Shown here in pieces: positions 8,825 to 16,223 of a stretch of DNA of 45,125 nt. This DNA comes from Myxococcota bacterium. Its GTDB lineage: Bacteria; Myxococcota_A; Bradymonadia; UBA7976; UBA1532. A program made the position numbers and the translations under genes. The stretch spans positions 1-45,125 of the forward strand of contig JAKLJY010000059.1 in the NCBI GenBank assembly GCA_023150895.1, in the 5' to 3' direction. The notes under the pieces are model-generated. The model searched no databases, was not told the origin of the DNA, and worked only from the letters and a program-made list of their open reading frames with translations. Position 1 is the stretch's first letter. The number at the start of each line of letters is the position of its first letter.

Positions 8825-9553
8825 TTACTCCGGGGCGTCGGCGTCCGCCCAGAGCCGCAGCCGGCGGATTTCGTCGGCCGTGCAGGGCTCGACGCCTTGC
8901 CCGGGCGGGGGCATGGAGCCCTCCTCGGCCCGGATGGCGCAGCGCTCGGCGTGGGCGGCGGCGGACGCGTAGTCAGTGAGGGGGAAGGGCGCGCCGCGGC
9001 TCGGCGTCGCCCCATGGCAGGGGCCGCAGCGTTCGACGAAGATGGGCTCGACGTCCGCCCAGGTGCCCTCGGCGGGGGGCGCTTCGGCGGCGGGCGGCGC
9101 GCCGGCGGCCTGCCAGGCGGCCAGCGTCGCAATCTCGTCGGCCGTGCAGGGCGGGCTGCCCACGGGCGGCATGCCGCCGCCCTCCATGGTGCGGACCACG
9201 ATGCGCACGGCCTGGGCGCTGGCGGCTTCGTAGGTGACGAGCGAGGGGGTGCTCGGGAGCGGCGTCGCGCCGTGACAGGCGCCGCACTTCGCGATCAGGA
9301 TGGGTTCGACCTCGGTGAACGTCGGGCCGGCCTGGCCACCGGATCCGCCGGTGCCGCCGTCACCCCCGGTGCCAGCGGACCCACCTGCGCCGCCGGGGCC
9401 CGCGCCGCCCTCGCCGCCGCTCGCGGGGGCCTCGGCGCGCTCATAAACGCCATCGCCCTCGACCAGGCAACCGCCCGTGGTCGTCAGCGTCAGGGCGAAG
9501 GGCAAGGACAGGACGAACGCGGTCGATGCGGTGCGGCGGTGGAGCGGGCTCAT
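8825..9553 (-). CDS. Lipoprotein with two tandem c-type heme modules
   Basis: A 242-residue lipoprotein. The signal peptide ends in TTTGGC (lipid Cys about residue 28), followed by a Gly-rich linker of GGxGG units (about residues 45-75). Two near-identical modules follow, each beginning with a CxxCH heme site (CGACHGATP and CGPCHGATP) and ending with EIxxLxxW after a CTADEI sequence. The modules resemble the short cytochromes attached to Planctomycete-type proteins. The ATG at 9553 is used because the frame upstream of it lacks a signal peptide and overlaps the divergent hydrolase gene. It lies 10 bases before the adenosine deaminase gene, apparently as the first gene of that operon. Its electron partner is not evident. 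Confidence 0.8.
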   Translation of the reverse strand: MSPLHRRTASTAFVLSLPFALTLTTTGGCLVEGDGVYERAEAPASGGEGGAGPGGAGGSAGTGGDGGTGGSGGQAGPTFTEVEPILIAKCGACHGATPLPSTPSLVTYEAASAQAVRIVVRTMEGGGMPPVGSPPCTADEIATLAAWQAAGAPPAAEAPPAEGTWADVEPIFVERCGPCHGATPSRGAPFPLTDYASAAAHAERCAIRAEEGSMPPPGQGVEPCTADEIRRLRLWADADAPE

Positions 9554-9573
9554 GTGGCGCGTATAGTAGCACC

Positions 9574-9587
9574 GCCCGCGCGCGGGC
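9574..9587. promoter_or_regulatory. 14-base perfect palindrome in divergent promoter region
   Basis: GCCCGCGCGCGGGC lies between the divergent heme-lipoprotein gene (start 9553) and the isochorismatase-family gene (start 9629). It could be an operator, but such a GC-only palindrome can also arise by chance here. A TATAGT at 9562-9567 is the only -10-like sequence nearby. Confidence 0.25.
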
Positions 9588-9628
9588 CCAATGAAACCCA
9601 GACCCTGGATGCCGGACGGAGCCCCCGA

Positions 9629-10180
9629 ATGCAGCTCGAGTTGATGCCCGATACCACCGCCCTGCTCGTCATCGACTGGCAGGAGCGCCTGTGCGCCGCC
9701 ATGCCGGCCGAGGTGACGGCCACCGCCACCCGCAACGCGACGCATCTGCTGACCCTCTCGGCCCGGCAGGGACTGCCCGTGCTCGCGACGGAGCAGTACC
9801 CGCAGGGCCTCGGCCCGACCCTCGCGCCCGTGCGCGAACTCCTGCCCTGCGCCGCGCTGCCGAAGACGAGCTTCAGCGCGATGCGGGATTCCGCCGCGGC
9901 GTCGGCGCTGCGGGAAGCCGGACGCTCGGCCGTGGTGGTGGTGGGCATGGAGACCCACGTCTGTGTCTACCAGACCGTGCGCGACCTCGTGCACGCCGGG
10001 TACAGCGTCCACGTGCCCGCCGACGCCGTGCTGAGCCGGACGAAGGAGAACTGGCGGCGCGGCCTCGCGCTGGTGGAGCGGGCCGGGGCGGTGGTGACGA
10101 CGACGGAGGCGGTGCTCTTCGACCTGCTGAAGGTCGGTCAGGGCGAGGTGTTCAAGGAGGTGAGCAAGCGGATTCGCTGA
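9629..10180 (+). CDS. Isochorismatase-family cysteine hydrolase
   Basis: A 183-residue cytoplasmic hydrolase of the isochorismatase/YcaC group. The Asp-Lys-Cys catalytic triad is visible: Asp16 in LLVIDWQ, Lys79 in LPKTSFSA and Cys112 in VVGMETHVCVYQTV. The family hydrolyses amides, nicotinamide or isochorismate. With no neighbouring biosynthetic genes, the substrate cannot be assigned. The length is normal for the YcaC-like subgroup. The start at 9629 is preceded by GGACGGAG; an in-frame ATG at 9644 is an alternative. A strong hairpin directly follows the stop codon. Confidence 0.88.
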   Translation: MQLELMPDTTALLVIDWQERLCAAMPAEVTATATRNATHLLTLSARQGLPVLATEQYPQGLGPTLAPVRELLPCAALPKTSFSAMRDSAAASALREAGRSAVVVVGMETHVCVYQTVRDLVHAGYSVHVPADAVLSRTKENWRRGLALVERAGAVVTTTEAVLFDLLKVGQGEVFKEVSKRIR

Positions 10181-10202
10181 GGGCCGGCCGCCGAGCCGGC
10201 CC
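10181..10202. terminator. GC-rich hairpin between convergent genes
   Basis: GGGCCGGC (10181-10188) and GCCGGCCC (10195-10202) make a perfect 8-base stem with a 6-base loop. It starts at the first base after the hydrolase stop codon and ends just before the stop of the small minus-strand reading frame. There is no T-run on either side, so termination may need other factors, but the position fits a bidirectional terminator. Confidence 0.5.
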
Positions 10203-10204
10203 GG

Positions 10205-10312
10205 TCAGGGATCGCGGCGGGGAAGGACACCGAGGACGAGACGACATGCGCCCGCCGCGATGGCGACCCCGGCCACCGCGGAGATGCTGAGAACGAGAAC
10301 GACTGAGACCAT
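10205..10312 (-). CDS. Candidate small single-span membrane protein (35 aa)
   Basis: A 35-codon reading frame on the minus strand, ATG at 10312 and TGA at 10205. The product starts MVSVVLVLSISAVAGVAIA, a continuous hydrophobic segment, and ends with RLVLGVLPRRDP, giving a positive tail that would stay in the cytoplasm. GGAGG lies 4 bases before the ATG. Its stop codon is directly against the bidirectional hairpin, as expected for a real transcript end. No homologue is known to me. Upstream, 10313-10461 contains no other convincing gene. Confidence 0.45.
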   Translation of the reverse strand: MVSVVLVLSISAVAGVAIAAGACRLVLGVLPRRDP

Positions 10313-10461
10313 GGAACCTCCGGGTCGGGAAGGTCGAAAAATTTCGGGGACCGTAACGGCCCCGGGATCCCGACGTCAACCCGGAAAAACGCAGCACCCT
10401 GACATTTGCGTCATGGTGCCTCGAACCGTCACCCCCCGCGGGCCTCCAGGCCACGAGGGGC

Positions 10462-10489
10462 TTGCAACGCGCCCGCGGACTCGTATTTT
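10462..10489 (+). promoter_or_regulatory. Promoter of dapA-dapB
   Basis: TTGCAA (10462-10467) and TATTTT (10484-10489) are separated by 16 bases, and transcription would begin about 25 bases before the dapA ATG. This is one of the few AT-rich spots in the area. Confidence 0.5.
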
Positions 10490-10519
10490 GCCCTCGCGCC
10501 ACCCACGGAGCCCGTCCCC

Positions 10520-11437
10520 ATGAGCACTCAGAGCCGCCTCGATCTCTCCGGTGTCCACACCGCCATCATCACCCCCTTCCGCGACGGCAAGGTCGACCAC
10601 GGAGCCCTCGAGGCCCTCGTCGAGCGTCAGATCGCCGGCGGCGTGCACGGCCTCGTGCCCTGCGGCACGACCGGCGAGAGCGCCACGCTGAGCAAGGCCG
10701 AGAAGGTCGAGATCTTCCGGCGGGTCATCGCGACCGCCAAGGGCCGGGCCAAGGTGATCGCCGGCGTGGGTACCAACGACACGGCGGGCAGCATCGAGTT
10801 GGCCCGGGCGGCGGCGGACCTGGGTGCCGACGCCGGCCTGGTCATCACGCCGTACTACAACAAGCCCACCGCCGAGGGCATGTACCAGCACTTCCGCACC
10901 ATCGCCGAGGCGGTGCCGGCCCTGCCGAGCGTGCTTTACAACGTACCCGGCCGCACCAGCGTCTCCCTCGACGTCGCGACCATCGACCGCCTCGCCGACG
11001 TGCCGGGCATCGTGGCCATCAAAGAAGCCACCAGCAACCTGGTCTTCGACGCCGAGATCATCGCGCGCTGCGGCGAGCGCCTCGCGGTGCTCTCCGGCGA
11101 CGACGCCGTCTCGTTCCCGCTCTGGTGCCTGGGCGGGCGGGGGGTGATCTGCGTGACGAGCAACGTCGTGCCCGAGCGCATGGTCGCCCTCTGGAACGCC
11201 TTCGAGAAGGGCGATCTGGCGCAGGCGCGGCGGCTGCATCTGCGGCTTCTGCCCCTGTTCACCGGCCTGTTCATGGAGACGAACCCCGGGCCCGTCAAGG
11301 CGCTCTACAGCTGGCTCTACCCGGACACCTCCGCCGAAATGCGGCTCCCGCTGGTGGACATCTCGCCCTCGAACGCCGCCCGGCTGCGGGCGCTCGCCGC
11401 CGAGCTCGAGATCACGACCCCGGCCGGGCGCGCCTGA
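10520..11437 (+). CDS. dapA: 4-hydroxy-tetrahydrodipicolinate synthase
   Basis: A 305-residue enzyme that condenses pyruvate with aspartate semialdehyde, the first committed step of diaminopimelate and lysine synthesis. It is a TIM-barrel of the DapA/N-acetylneuraminate lyase family. Signatures are PCGTTGESATLS near residue 50, YYNKPT near 112, Tyr140 in LYNVPGRT and the Schiff-base Lys168 in VAIKEAT. The ATG at 10520 follows GGAG and the promoter at 10462-10489. Its stop overlaps the dapB start by one base (TGATG), so the two are translated together. Length and motifs are normal for the family. Confidence 0.95.
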   Translation: MSTQSRLDLSGVHTAIITPFRDGKVDHGALEALVERQIAGGVHGLVPCGTTGESATLSKAEKVEIFRRVIATAKGRAKVIAGVGTNDTAGSIELARAAADLGADAGLVITPYYNKPTAEGMYQHFRTIAEAVPALPSVLYNVPGRTSVSLDVATIDRLADVPGIVAIKEATSNLVFDAEIIARCGERLAVLSGDDAVSFPLWCLGGRGVICVTSNVVPERMVALWNAFEKGDLAQARRLHLRLLPLFTGLFMETNPGPVKALYSWLYPDTSAEMRLPLVDISPSNAARLRALAAELEITTPAGRA

Positions 11438-12186
11438 TGTCGCCCGCGCCTTCGGGGCGGCCCCTCGTCGTCGGCCTCTTCGGCGCGAGCGGGCGCATGG
11501 GCGAACGCGTGCGGTCCGCGCTGCCGGCGCACCCCGGCCTCGTTCTCGGCCCGTGCATCGATCGGGATGCCCCGGCCTCGCTGGACTTCGGGGGCGTCGA
11601 CGTGGTGGTCGACTTCTCGCTGCCCGAGGCGACGGCACCCCTCTTCGAGCGCATGGGCGGACGCCCCCTGCCGCTGGTCAGCGGCGTGACGGGGCGGGAC
11701 GCCGACGCGCGCGCCCGCCTCGATGCGCACGCCGCCGTGGCCCCGGTGCTGTGGGCGTCGAACTTCAGCCTGGGGGTCGCCCTGCTCAGGCGCCTGGTGA
11801 CCCGCGCCGCCGCCGCGATCAACTGGGACGCCGAGGTCTTCGAGTTGCACCACCGGCGCAAGGCCGACGCACCGAGCGGCACGGCCTTGACGCTGGCCGA
11901 GGCCGTGGCCGACGGGCGTGATCTGCCCTGGCCCGCGAGCGCCCGCGCCCCCCGGGGGGCTGGCGCGCGACAGCCCGGCGAGATCGGCGTCTCGGCCCTG
12001 CGGGGCGGCGACGTCGTCGGGGAGCACACCGTCTTCTTCTGTGGCGAGGGCGAGCGCGTCGAGCTCACGCACCGCGCCACCGACCGGAGCGTCTTCGCCC
12101 ATGGCGCGCTGCGGGCCGCGGCCTGGCTCGTCGGGCGCGCTCCCGGTCACCACACCCTGGACGCGGTCTTGGGCGTCGACACCTAA
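11437..12186 (+). CDS. dapB: 4-hydroxy-tetrahydrodipicolinate reductase
   Basis: A 249-residue NAD(P)H-dependent enzyme that reduces the DapA product to tetrahydrodipicolinate. The N-terminal nucleotide-binding motif GASGRMGERV is at about residues 16-25. The catalytic signature ELHHRRKADAPSGTA has His138/His139 and Lys142. The spacing matches E. coli His159 and Lys163 with a constant offset of 21. It is slightly shorter than E. coli DapB (273 aa), because of a compact N-terminal domain. It shares the TGATG junction with dapA, forming a two-gene operon. Confidence 0.94.
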   Translation: MSPAPSGRPLVVGLFGASGRMGERVRSALPAHPGLVLGPCIDRDAPASLDFGGVDVVVDFSLPEATAPLFERMGGRPLPLVSGVTGRDADARARLDAHAAVAPVLWASNFSLGVALLRRLVTRAAAAINWDAEVFELHHRRKADAPSGTALTLAEAVADGRDLPWPASARAPRGAGARQPGEIGVSALRGGDVVGEHTVFFCGEGERVELTHRATDRSVFAHGALRAAAWLVGRAPGHHTLDAVLGVDT

Positions 12187-12218
12187 GTCGGCGTGCCGAC
12201 TGCGGTTTTGCCCGGGGT

Positions 12219-12247
12219 TTGCAATGGCGCGCCGCGCTCGATACCGT
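12219..12247 (+). promoter_or_regulatory. Weak candidate promoter before the 105-aa gene
   Basis: TTGCAA (12219-12224) is the same -35-like hexamer as in front of dapA. After 17 bases comes TACCGT, a poor -10 match. It lies about 30 bases before the start codon region of the next gene. Confidence 0.25.
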
Positions 12248-12276
12248 CCCCTCACTGACCGAGGCCATTGGAGGGA

Positions 12277-12594
12277 ATGGTGAAGCCTCAAGGAAATCCG
12301 CCCCTCGGGGGAATCGCTCCCGAGCTCATCAGCATGGGGGCGGTGGGTCTTCATCCCTTGTTCGATAGTCAGTGGATCCGCAGAGCATTTGATCGCGTCG
12401 AACAGGGGCTTTTGCGGTACGAGCAGCTCGTGGCGGCCCATCAGGCCCTCGGCAAGCTCGCCCGCATGCGGCGTGTGGACTCGAAGCGGGCGTACCTGAG
12501 CAGCCTGCCGGAGTCTACGGTCGATACGCTGGTGTTTCTGTATTTTCGAACGCTCGACCAGTTCCTCGAGAGCCACGAGCCGACGATCCACTGA
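12277..12594 (+). CDS. Small protein of unknown function (105 aa)
   Basis: A 105-residue, probably cytoplasmic protein with no signal peptide or membrane span. The N-terminal 30 residues are Pro/Gly-rich; the remainder is predicted by eye to be alpha-helical (WIRRAFDRVEQGLLRYEQLV, then DTLVFLYFRTLDQFLESH). GGAGG at 12270-12274 precedes both an ATG at 12277 (spacing only 2) and a GTG at 12280 (spacing 5), so translation may begin at either. Codon use is less extremely GC-rich than in dapB. I do not recognise a family. Its own weak promoter and a hairpin after the stop suggest a monocistronic gene. Confidence 0.7.
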   Translation: MVKPQGNPPLGGIAPELISMGAVGLHPLFDSQWIRRAFDRVEQGLLRYEQLVAAHQALGKLARMRRVDSKRAYLSSLPESTVDTLVFLYFRTLDQFLESHEPTIH

Positions 12595-12648
12595 TCAGGT
12601 GTCCTTGCGTCGGCGGCGCCCTCGTCGGAGAGTAGGCGCGGGGGGAAA

Positions 12649-12670
12649 TCGGCGCGTCGCTTCGCGCCGA
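12649..12670 (+). terminator. Hairpin between the 105-aa gene and the giant repeat gene
   Basis: TCGGCGCG (12649-12656) and CGCGCCGA (12663-12670) form a perfect 8-base stem with a 6-base loop, 55 bases after one stop codon and 35 bases before the next start. No T-run follows. It may end the upstream transcript or structure the leader of the giant gene. Confidence 0.35.
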
Positions 12671-12704
12671 GCCTGAACCCGTCCGTTCGCCGTAGGGAGC
12701 CTCC

Positions 12705-15700
12705 ATGTCACGCCACCTCCCGGTCACTCCCCGTACCCTGCGTCTCGGACGCGCCGCGGTTGCGCTCGTTGCGGCTGCCGCCGCCCTGACGACGAGCCCG
12801 CACAGTGCGGGGGCCGCCCCCGTCGACGGCGCCTGGCCGATGAGCACTCAGGCCAACTGCCAGGCCAACCTCGGCCGGGTCGCGCTGTCGGTCGACCCGT
12901 TCGGCGCCTTCGGCAGTGAGACGGGCTTCGCCACGGACGCTTTCTACAACCCCCAGGACAACCCGGACGTGGGGGCGCGGGGCACCGTCTACGAAAGCAT
13001 GGCGTTTCTGTGCGCCACGCAGGCCGGTCTGACGGGCGGCGACTGGCTGGAAACGAACAACCTGTTCTTCGTGGAGCCCCCGGTGGCCAACGGACAGGGC
13101 AACCGCATGACCAGCGCGTTCACGGTCGGCGGCTTCGACGTGGACATGACCGCGGAGTTGAACTGCAACGTCCTGACGCTCTGCTACACGGTCACGAACC
13201 GTTCGGGCGCGCGGGTCGACGAACTTGCGCTGATTCCGTACATCGACGGCGATCTCTACTTCAACGGGTCGTTCAACAACGACTACGGCGCGACGGGTGG
13301 GGGCGTTCCGCGGACGGTCTATCAGTTCGATCAAGGGGACAACCCGCAGAATCCGACGACGTATCTGGCGTTGTACGGCGACGACGAGCAGGACACCTAC
13401 CTGACCGCCTGGGAGACGGCCGAGTACAGCGAGAGCCGAGGCCGCATCTCGGACACCTTCTCGGGGTGCGAGGCCCTGCGCAACGCGATCACCCGGCAGA
13501 ACGGCAACAACGCCGACCTCGATGGCGACCTGGTCTCGGACGTCGGCTTCGACGCGACGATGTCGCTGCGCTTCGACGGCGGGCCCCTGAACAACAACCA
13601 GAGCACGCCGCCGATCTGTTACAACATCCAGTGGGGGCGCGGCCTGCAGTGCAGCGATCAGGACCAGGACGGCCTTTGCGTCCCGGAGGACAACTGTCCG
13701 GTCGTCCCCAATCCGGATCAGGCGGACACGGACGGGGACGGCGTCGGAAATCTGTGCGACGTCTGCCCGAACACGCCGAACCCCGACCAGGCGGACGGCG
13801 ATGGCGACGGCGTCGGCAACGTCTGCGACAACTGCCCGGCGGCGGCCAATGCCAATCAGGCCGATGCGGACGGCGACGGCCTCGGGGACGCCTGTGATCC
13901 CCTGAACTGCGTGCCGACGGGCGCCGAACTCTGCGACGGCCTCGACAATGACTGCGACGGGGCCTCGGACGAGGGCAACCCCGGCGGCGGCGTGGCCTGC
14001 AACAGCGGGCAGCCGGGCGTCTGCGCGGCGGGCACGTCGGTCTGCCGGGCGGGCCGCGTGCAGTGTGACGCCAACCGGGCGCCGGGGGCGGAGGCCTGCA
14101 ACGGGCTCGACGACGACTGCGACGGCACGGTCGACGACGGCAATCCGGGCGGCGGCGGCGCGTGTGTCTCCGGACAGCCGGGCGACTGCTCCGCGGGCAC
14201 GCAGGCCTGCGTGAACGGCGCGCTGCGCTGCAACCCGAATGCGGCCCCCGGGGCCGAGGTCTGCGACGGCCGCGACAACGACTGTGATGGCGCGACGGAC
14301 GAAAACGCGCAGGGCCTGCCCCTGAGCCGCGCCTGTTACACCGGGCCTGCCGGGACGCAGGACGTCGGCTTGTGCCGGGCGGGGGCGCAGGCCTGCGTCG
14401 GCGGCGCGTACGAGGCATGTGTCGGTCAGACGGTGCCCGCGGCCGAGGTCTGCGACGCCCGCGACAACGACTGCAACGGTGCGGCCGACAACGGGCTCGG
14501 TCTCGGCAACGCGTGTGCCGTGGGCATCGGTGCCTGCCGGCGGGTCGGCGTCAACGTGTGTGCGGCGGACGGCAGCGTGACGTGCGGGGCCGTCGCCGGC
14601 GCACCCGCGGCGGAGACCTGCAATGCCATCGACGACGACTGCGACGGGAGCGTGGACGAGGGTCTCGGCCTCGGCAACGCCTGCAACGTCGGGGTCGGCG
14701 CCTGTCAGAACGCCGGTCGGCTGGTCTGCGGTGCGGCCGGCGCGGTGGTCTGCGACGCGCAGCCGCTTCCGGCCGGGGTCGAGGCCTGCAATGGCCGGGA
14801 CGACGATTGCGACGGGCAGACGGACGAGAACAATCCGGGCGGCGGCGGGGCCTGCGCGACGGGGGTTCCGGGCCTCTGCGGCACCGGAGCGCTCACCTGC
14901 GCGGCGGGCGTGCTGAGCTGTCGACAGACCGTCCAGCCCGTCGCCGAGGTCTGCAACGGACAGGACGACGACTGCAACGGTCGCGCGGACGACGCGGCCA
15001 ACGGGGCCGCGCTCAGTCGGGCCTGTTACGATGGTCCGGCGGGAACCCAGGGCGTCGGTCCGTGCCGCGGGGGCACCCAGAGTTGTCAGGGCGGGGCCTT
15101 CGGGGTCTGTGCCGGTCAGGTTCTGCCGGCCGCCGCCGAGCTGTGCAACGGCCTCGACGACACCTGCGACGGCCGCGTCGACGAGCAGCCGGCGGGACAG
15201 GCCTGCCTCTGCCAGCCCGGTGAGATCCGGGCCTGTTACACCGGGCCGGTGGGCACCGCGGGCGTGGGGCCCTGCCGGAGCGGTCAGCAGCAGTGTGCCG
15301 CCGACGGCCGCAGTTGGGGCGCCTGCAACGGCGAGCGCCTGCCCGACCTCGAGCGCTGCGACGCGACGGACAACGATTGCGACGGGGCCATCGACGACGT
15401 GGCCGGCCTCGGCGCGGCCTGCTCGGCGGGCGTCGGCGCGTGCCGACGCGATGCGGTCACCGCGTGCGACGCCGCCGGCGGGCAGGTGGTCTGCGGCGCG
15501 GCACCCGGCGCACCGCAGGCGGAAAGCTGCAACGGCCTCGACGACGACTGCGACGGCACGCCCGACGACGGGCTCGGCCTCGGCGCGGCGTGCAGCGTCG
15601 GGGTCGGCGCCTGCCGCGCGGACGGGACGCAGATCTGCGGCGCCGCCGGGGCGGTCGTGTGCAGTGCCGCTGCCGGCGCGCCCGTCGCCGAACGCTGTGA

Positions 15701-16223
15701 CGGGCTCGACAACGACTGCGACGGGGCGACCGACGAAGACGATCCCGAGGGCGGGCAGGGGTGCAACACGGGCGCGCTCGGGATCTGTGCGGCCGGCGTC
15801 ACGCACTGCCGCGCCGGGCGCGTCGCGTGCGAGGCGACGGCCGTCCCCGCCAACGAGACGTGCAACGGTCTCGACGATGACTGCGGACGAAGCCGCGGAC
15901 GGCCGACCGCTGAGCGCTGCATGTTACGACGGCCCGGCCGGAAGCGCCGGTCTGGGGCCATGCCGGGCGGGTGTGCGCACCTGTGCGGCGGGCGCGTTCG
16001 GGGCCTGCGACGGTCAGGTGCTCCCCGGTGTGGAGATCTGCAACGACGCCGACGACGACTGCAGCGGCCGTGTCGACGATCTCGCCGGCGGGGCGGCCTG
16101 CGCCTGCCTGCCGGGCACCGAGCGCGCGTGTTACGAGGGACCCGCCGGCACGGCCGGGCAAGGCCTGTGTCGGGCCGGCGTGCAGCGGTGCCTCGCCGAC
16201 GGCAGCGCCTTCGGAGCGTGTGA
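12705..16223 (+). CDS. 5' portion of the giant repeat gene as now readable (1,172 aa)
   Basis: From the ATG at 12705, preceded by GGGAG, the frame gives genuine protein to about residue 1060. It then continues for about 113 residues of Arg-rich out-of-frame sequence to a stop at 16221-16223. The genuine part carries the signal peptide, the N-terminal domain, the TSP3 repeats and MopE motifs 1-11 plus a damaged motif 12. Lacking the C-terminal anchor, it would be secreted freely if expressed. Confidence 0.7.
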   Translation: MSRHLPVTPRTLRLGRAAVALVAAAAALTTSPHSAGAAPVDGAWPMSTQANCQANLGRVALSVDPFGAFGSETGFATDAFYNPQDNPDVGARGTVYESMAFLCATQAGLTGGDWLETNNLFFVEPPVANGQGNRMTSAFTVGGFDVDMTAELNCNVLTLCYTVTNRSGARVDELALIPYIDGDLYFNGSFNNDYGATGGGVPRTVYQFDQGDNPQNPTTYLALYGDDEQDTYLTAWETAEYSESRGRISDTFSGCEALRNAITRQNGNNADLDGDLVSDVGFDATMSLRFDGGPLNNNQSTPPICYNIQWGRGLQCSDQDQDGLCVPEDNCPVVPNPDQADTDGDGVGNLCDVCPNTPNPDQADGDGDGVGNVCDNCPAAANANQADADGDGLGDACDPLNCVPTGAELCDGLDNDCDGASDEGNPGGGVACNSGQPGVCAAGTSVCRAGRVQCDANRAPGAEACNGLDDDCDGTVDDGNPGGGGACVSGQPGDCSAGTQACVNGALRCNPNAAPGAEVCDGRDNDCDGATDENAQGLPLSRACYTGPAGTQDVGLCRAGAQACVGGAYEACVGQTVPAAEVCDARDNDCNGAADNGLGLGNACAVGIGACRRVGVNVCAADGSVTCGAVAGAPAAETCNAIDDDCDGSVDEGLGLGNACNVGVGACQNAGRLVCGAAGAVVCDAQPLPAGVEACNGRDDDCDGQTDENNPGGGGACATGVPGLCGTGALTCAAGVLSCRQTVQPVAEVCNGQDDDCNGRADDAANGAALSRACYDGPAGTQGVGPCRGGTQSCQGGAFGVCAGQVLPAAAELCNGLDDTCDGRVDEQPAGQACLCQPGEIRACYTGPVGTAGVGPCRSGQQQCAADGRSWGACNGERLPDLERCDATDNDCDGAIDDVAGLGAACSAGVGACRRDAVTACDAAGGQVVCGAAPGAPQAESCNGLDDDCDGTPDDGLGLGAACSVGVGACRADGTQICGAAGAVVCSAAAGAPVAERCDGLDNDCDGATDEDDPEGGQGCNTGALGICAAGVTHCRAGRVACEATAVPANETCNGLDDDCGRSRGRPTAERCMLRRPGRKRRSGAMPGGCAHLCGGRVRGLRRSGAPRCGDLQRRRRRLQRPCRRSRRRGGLRLPAGHRARVLRGTRRHGRARPVSGRRAAVPRRRQRLRSV
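13650..13910 (+). repeat. Three thrombospondin type-3 calcium-binding repeats
   Basis: Three consecutive units of the form D-x-DGDGVGNxCDxCPxxxNPDQAD occupy residues 316-402 of the encoded protein. Aspartates in DxDGDG loops bind calcium in this repeat family, and the Cys pairs stabilise it. Confidence 0.85.

Noticed and set aside
9591-9644. 17-codon frame upstream of the isochorismatase-family gene as leader peptide
   Set aside because: No ribosome binding site, and no attenuator-like codon run or terminator.
8699-10180. Extended open frame upstream of the isochorismatase-family gene
   Set aside because: The extra 310 codons overlap the deaminase and heme lipoprotein genes antisensically and do not resemble the family.
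12708-15806. Long open frame on the minus strand opposite the giant repeat gene (and another at 15799-19065)
   Set aside because: Such frames are a by-product of GC-rich, repetitive coding sequence. The translations are Arg/Ala/Val-rich with no signal, domain or ribosome binding site.
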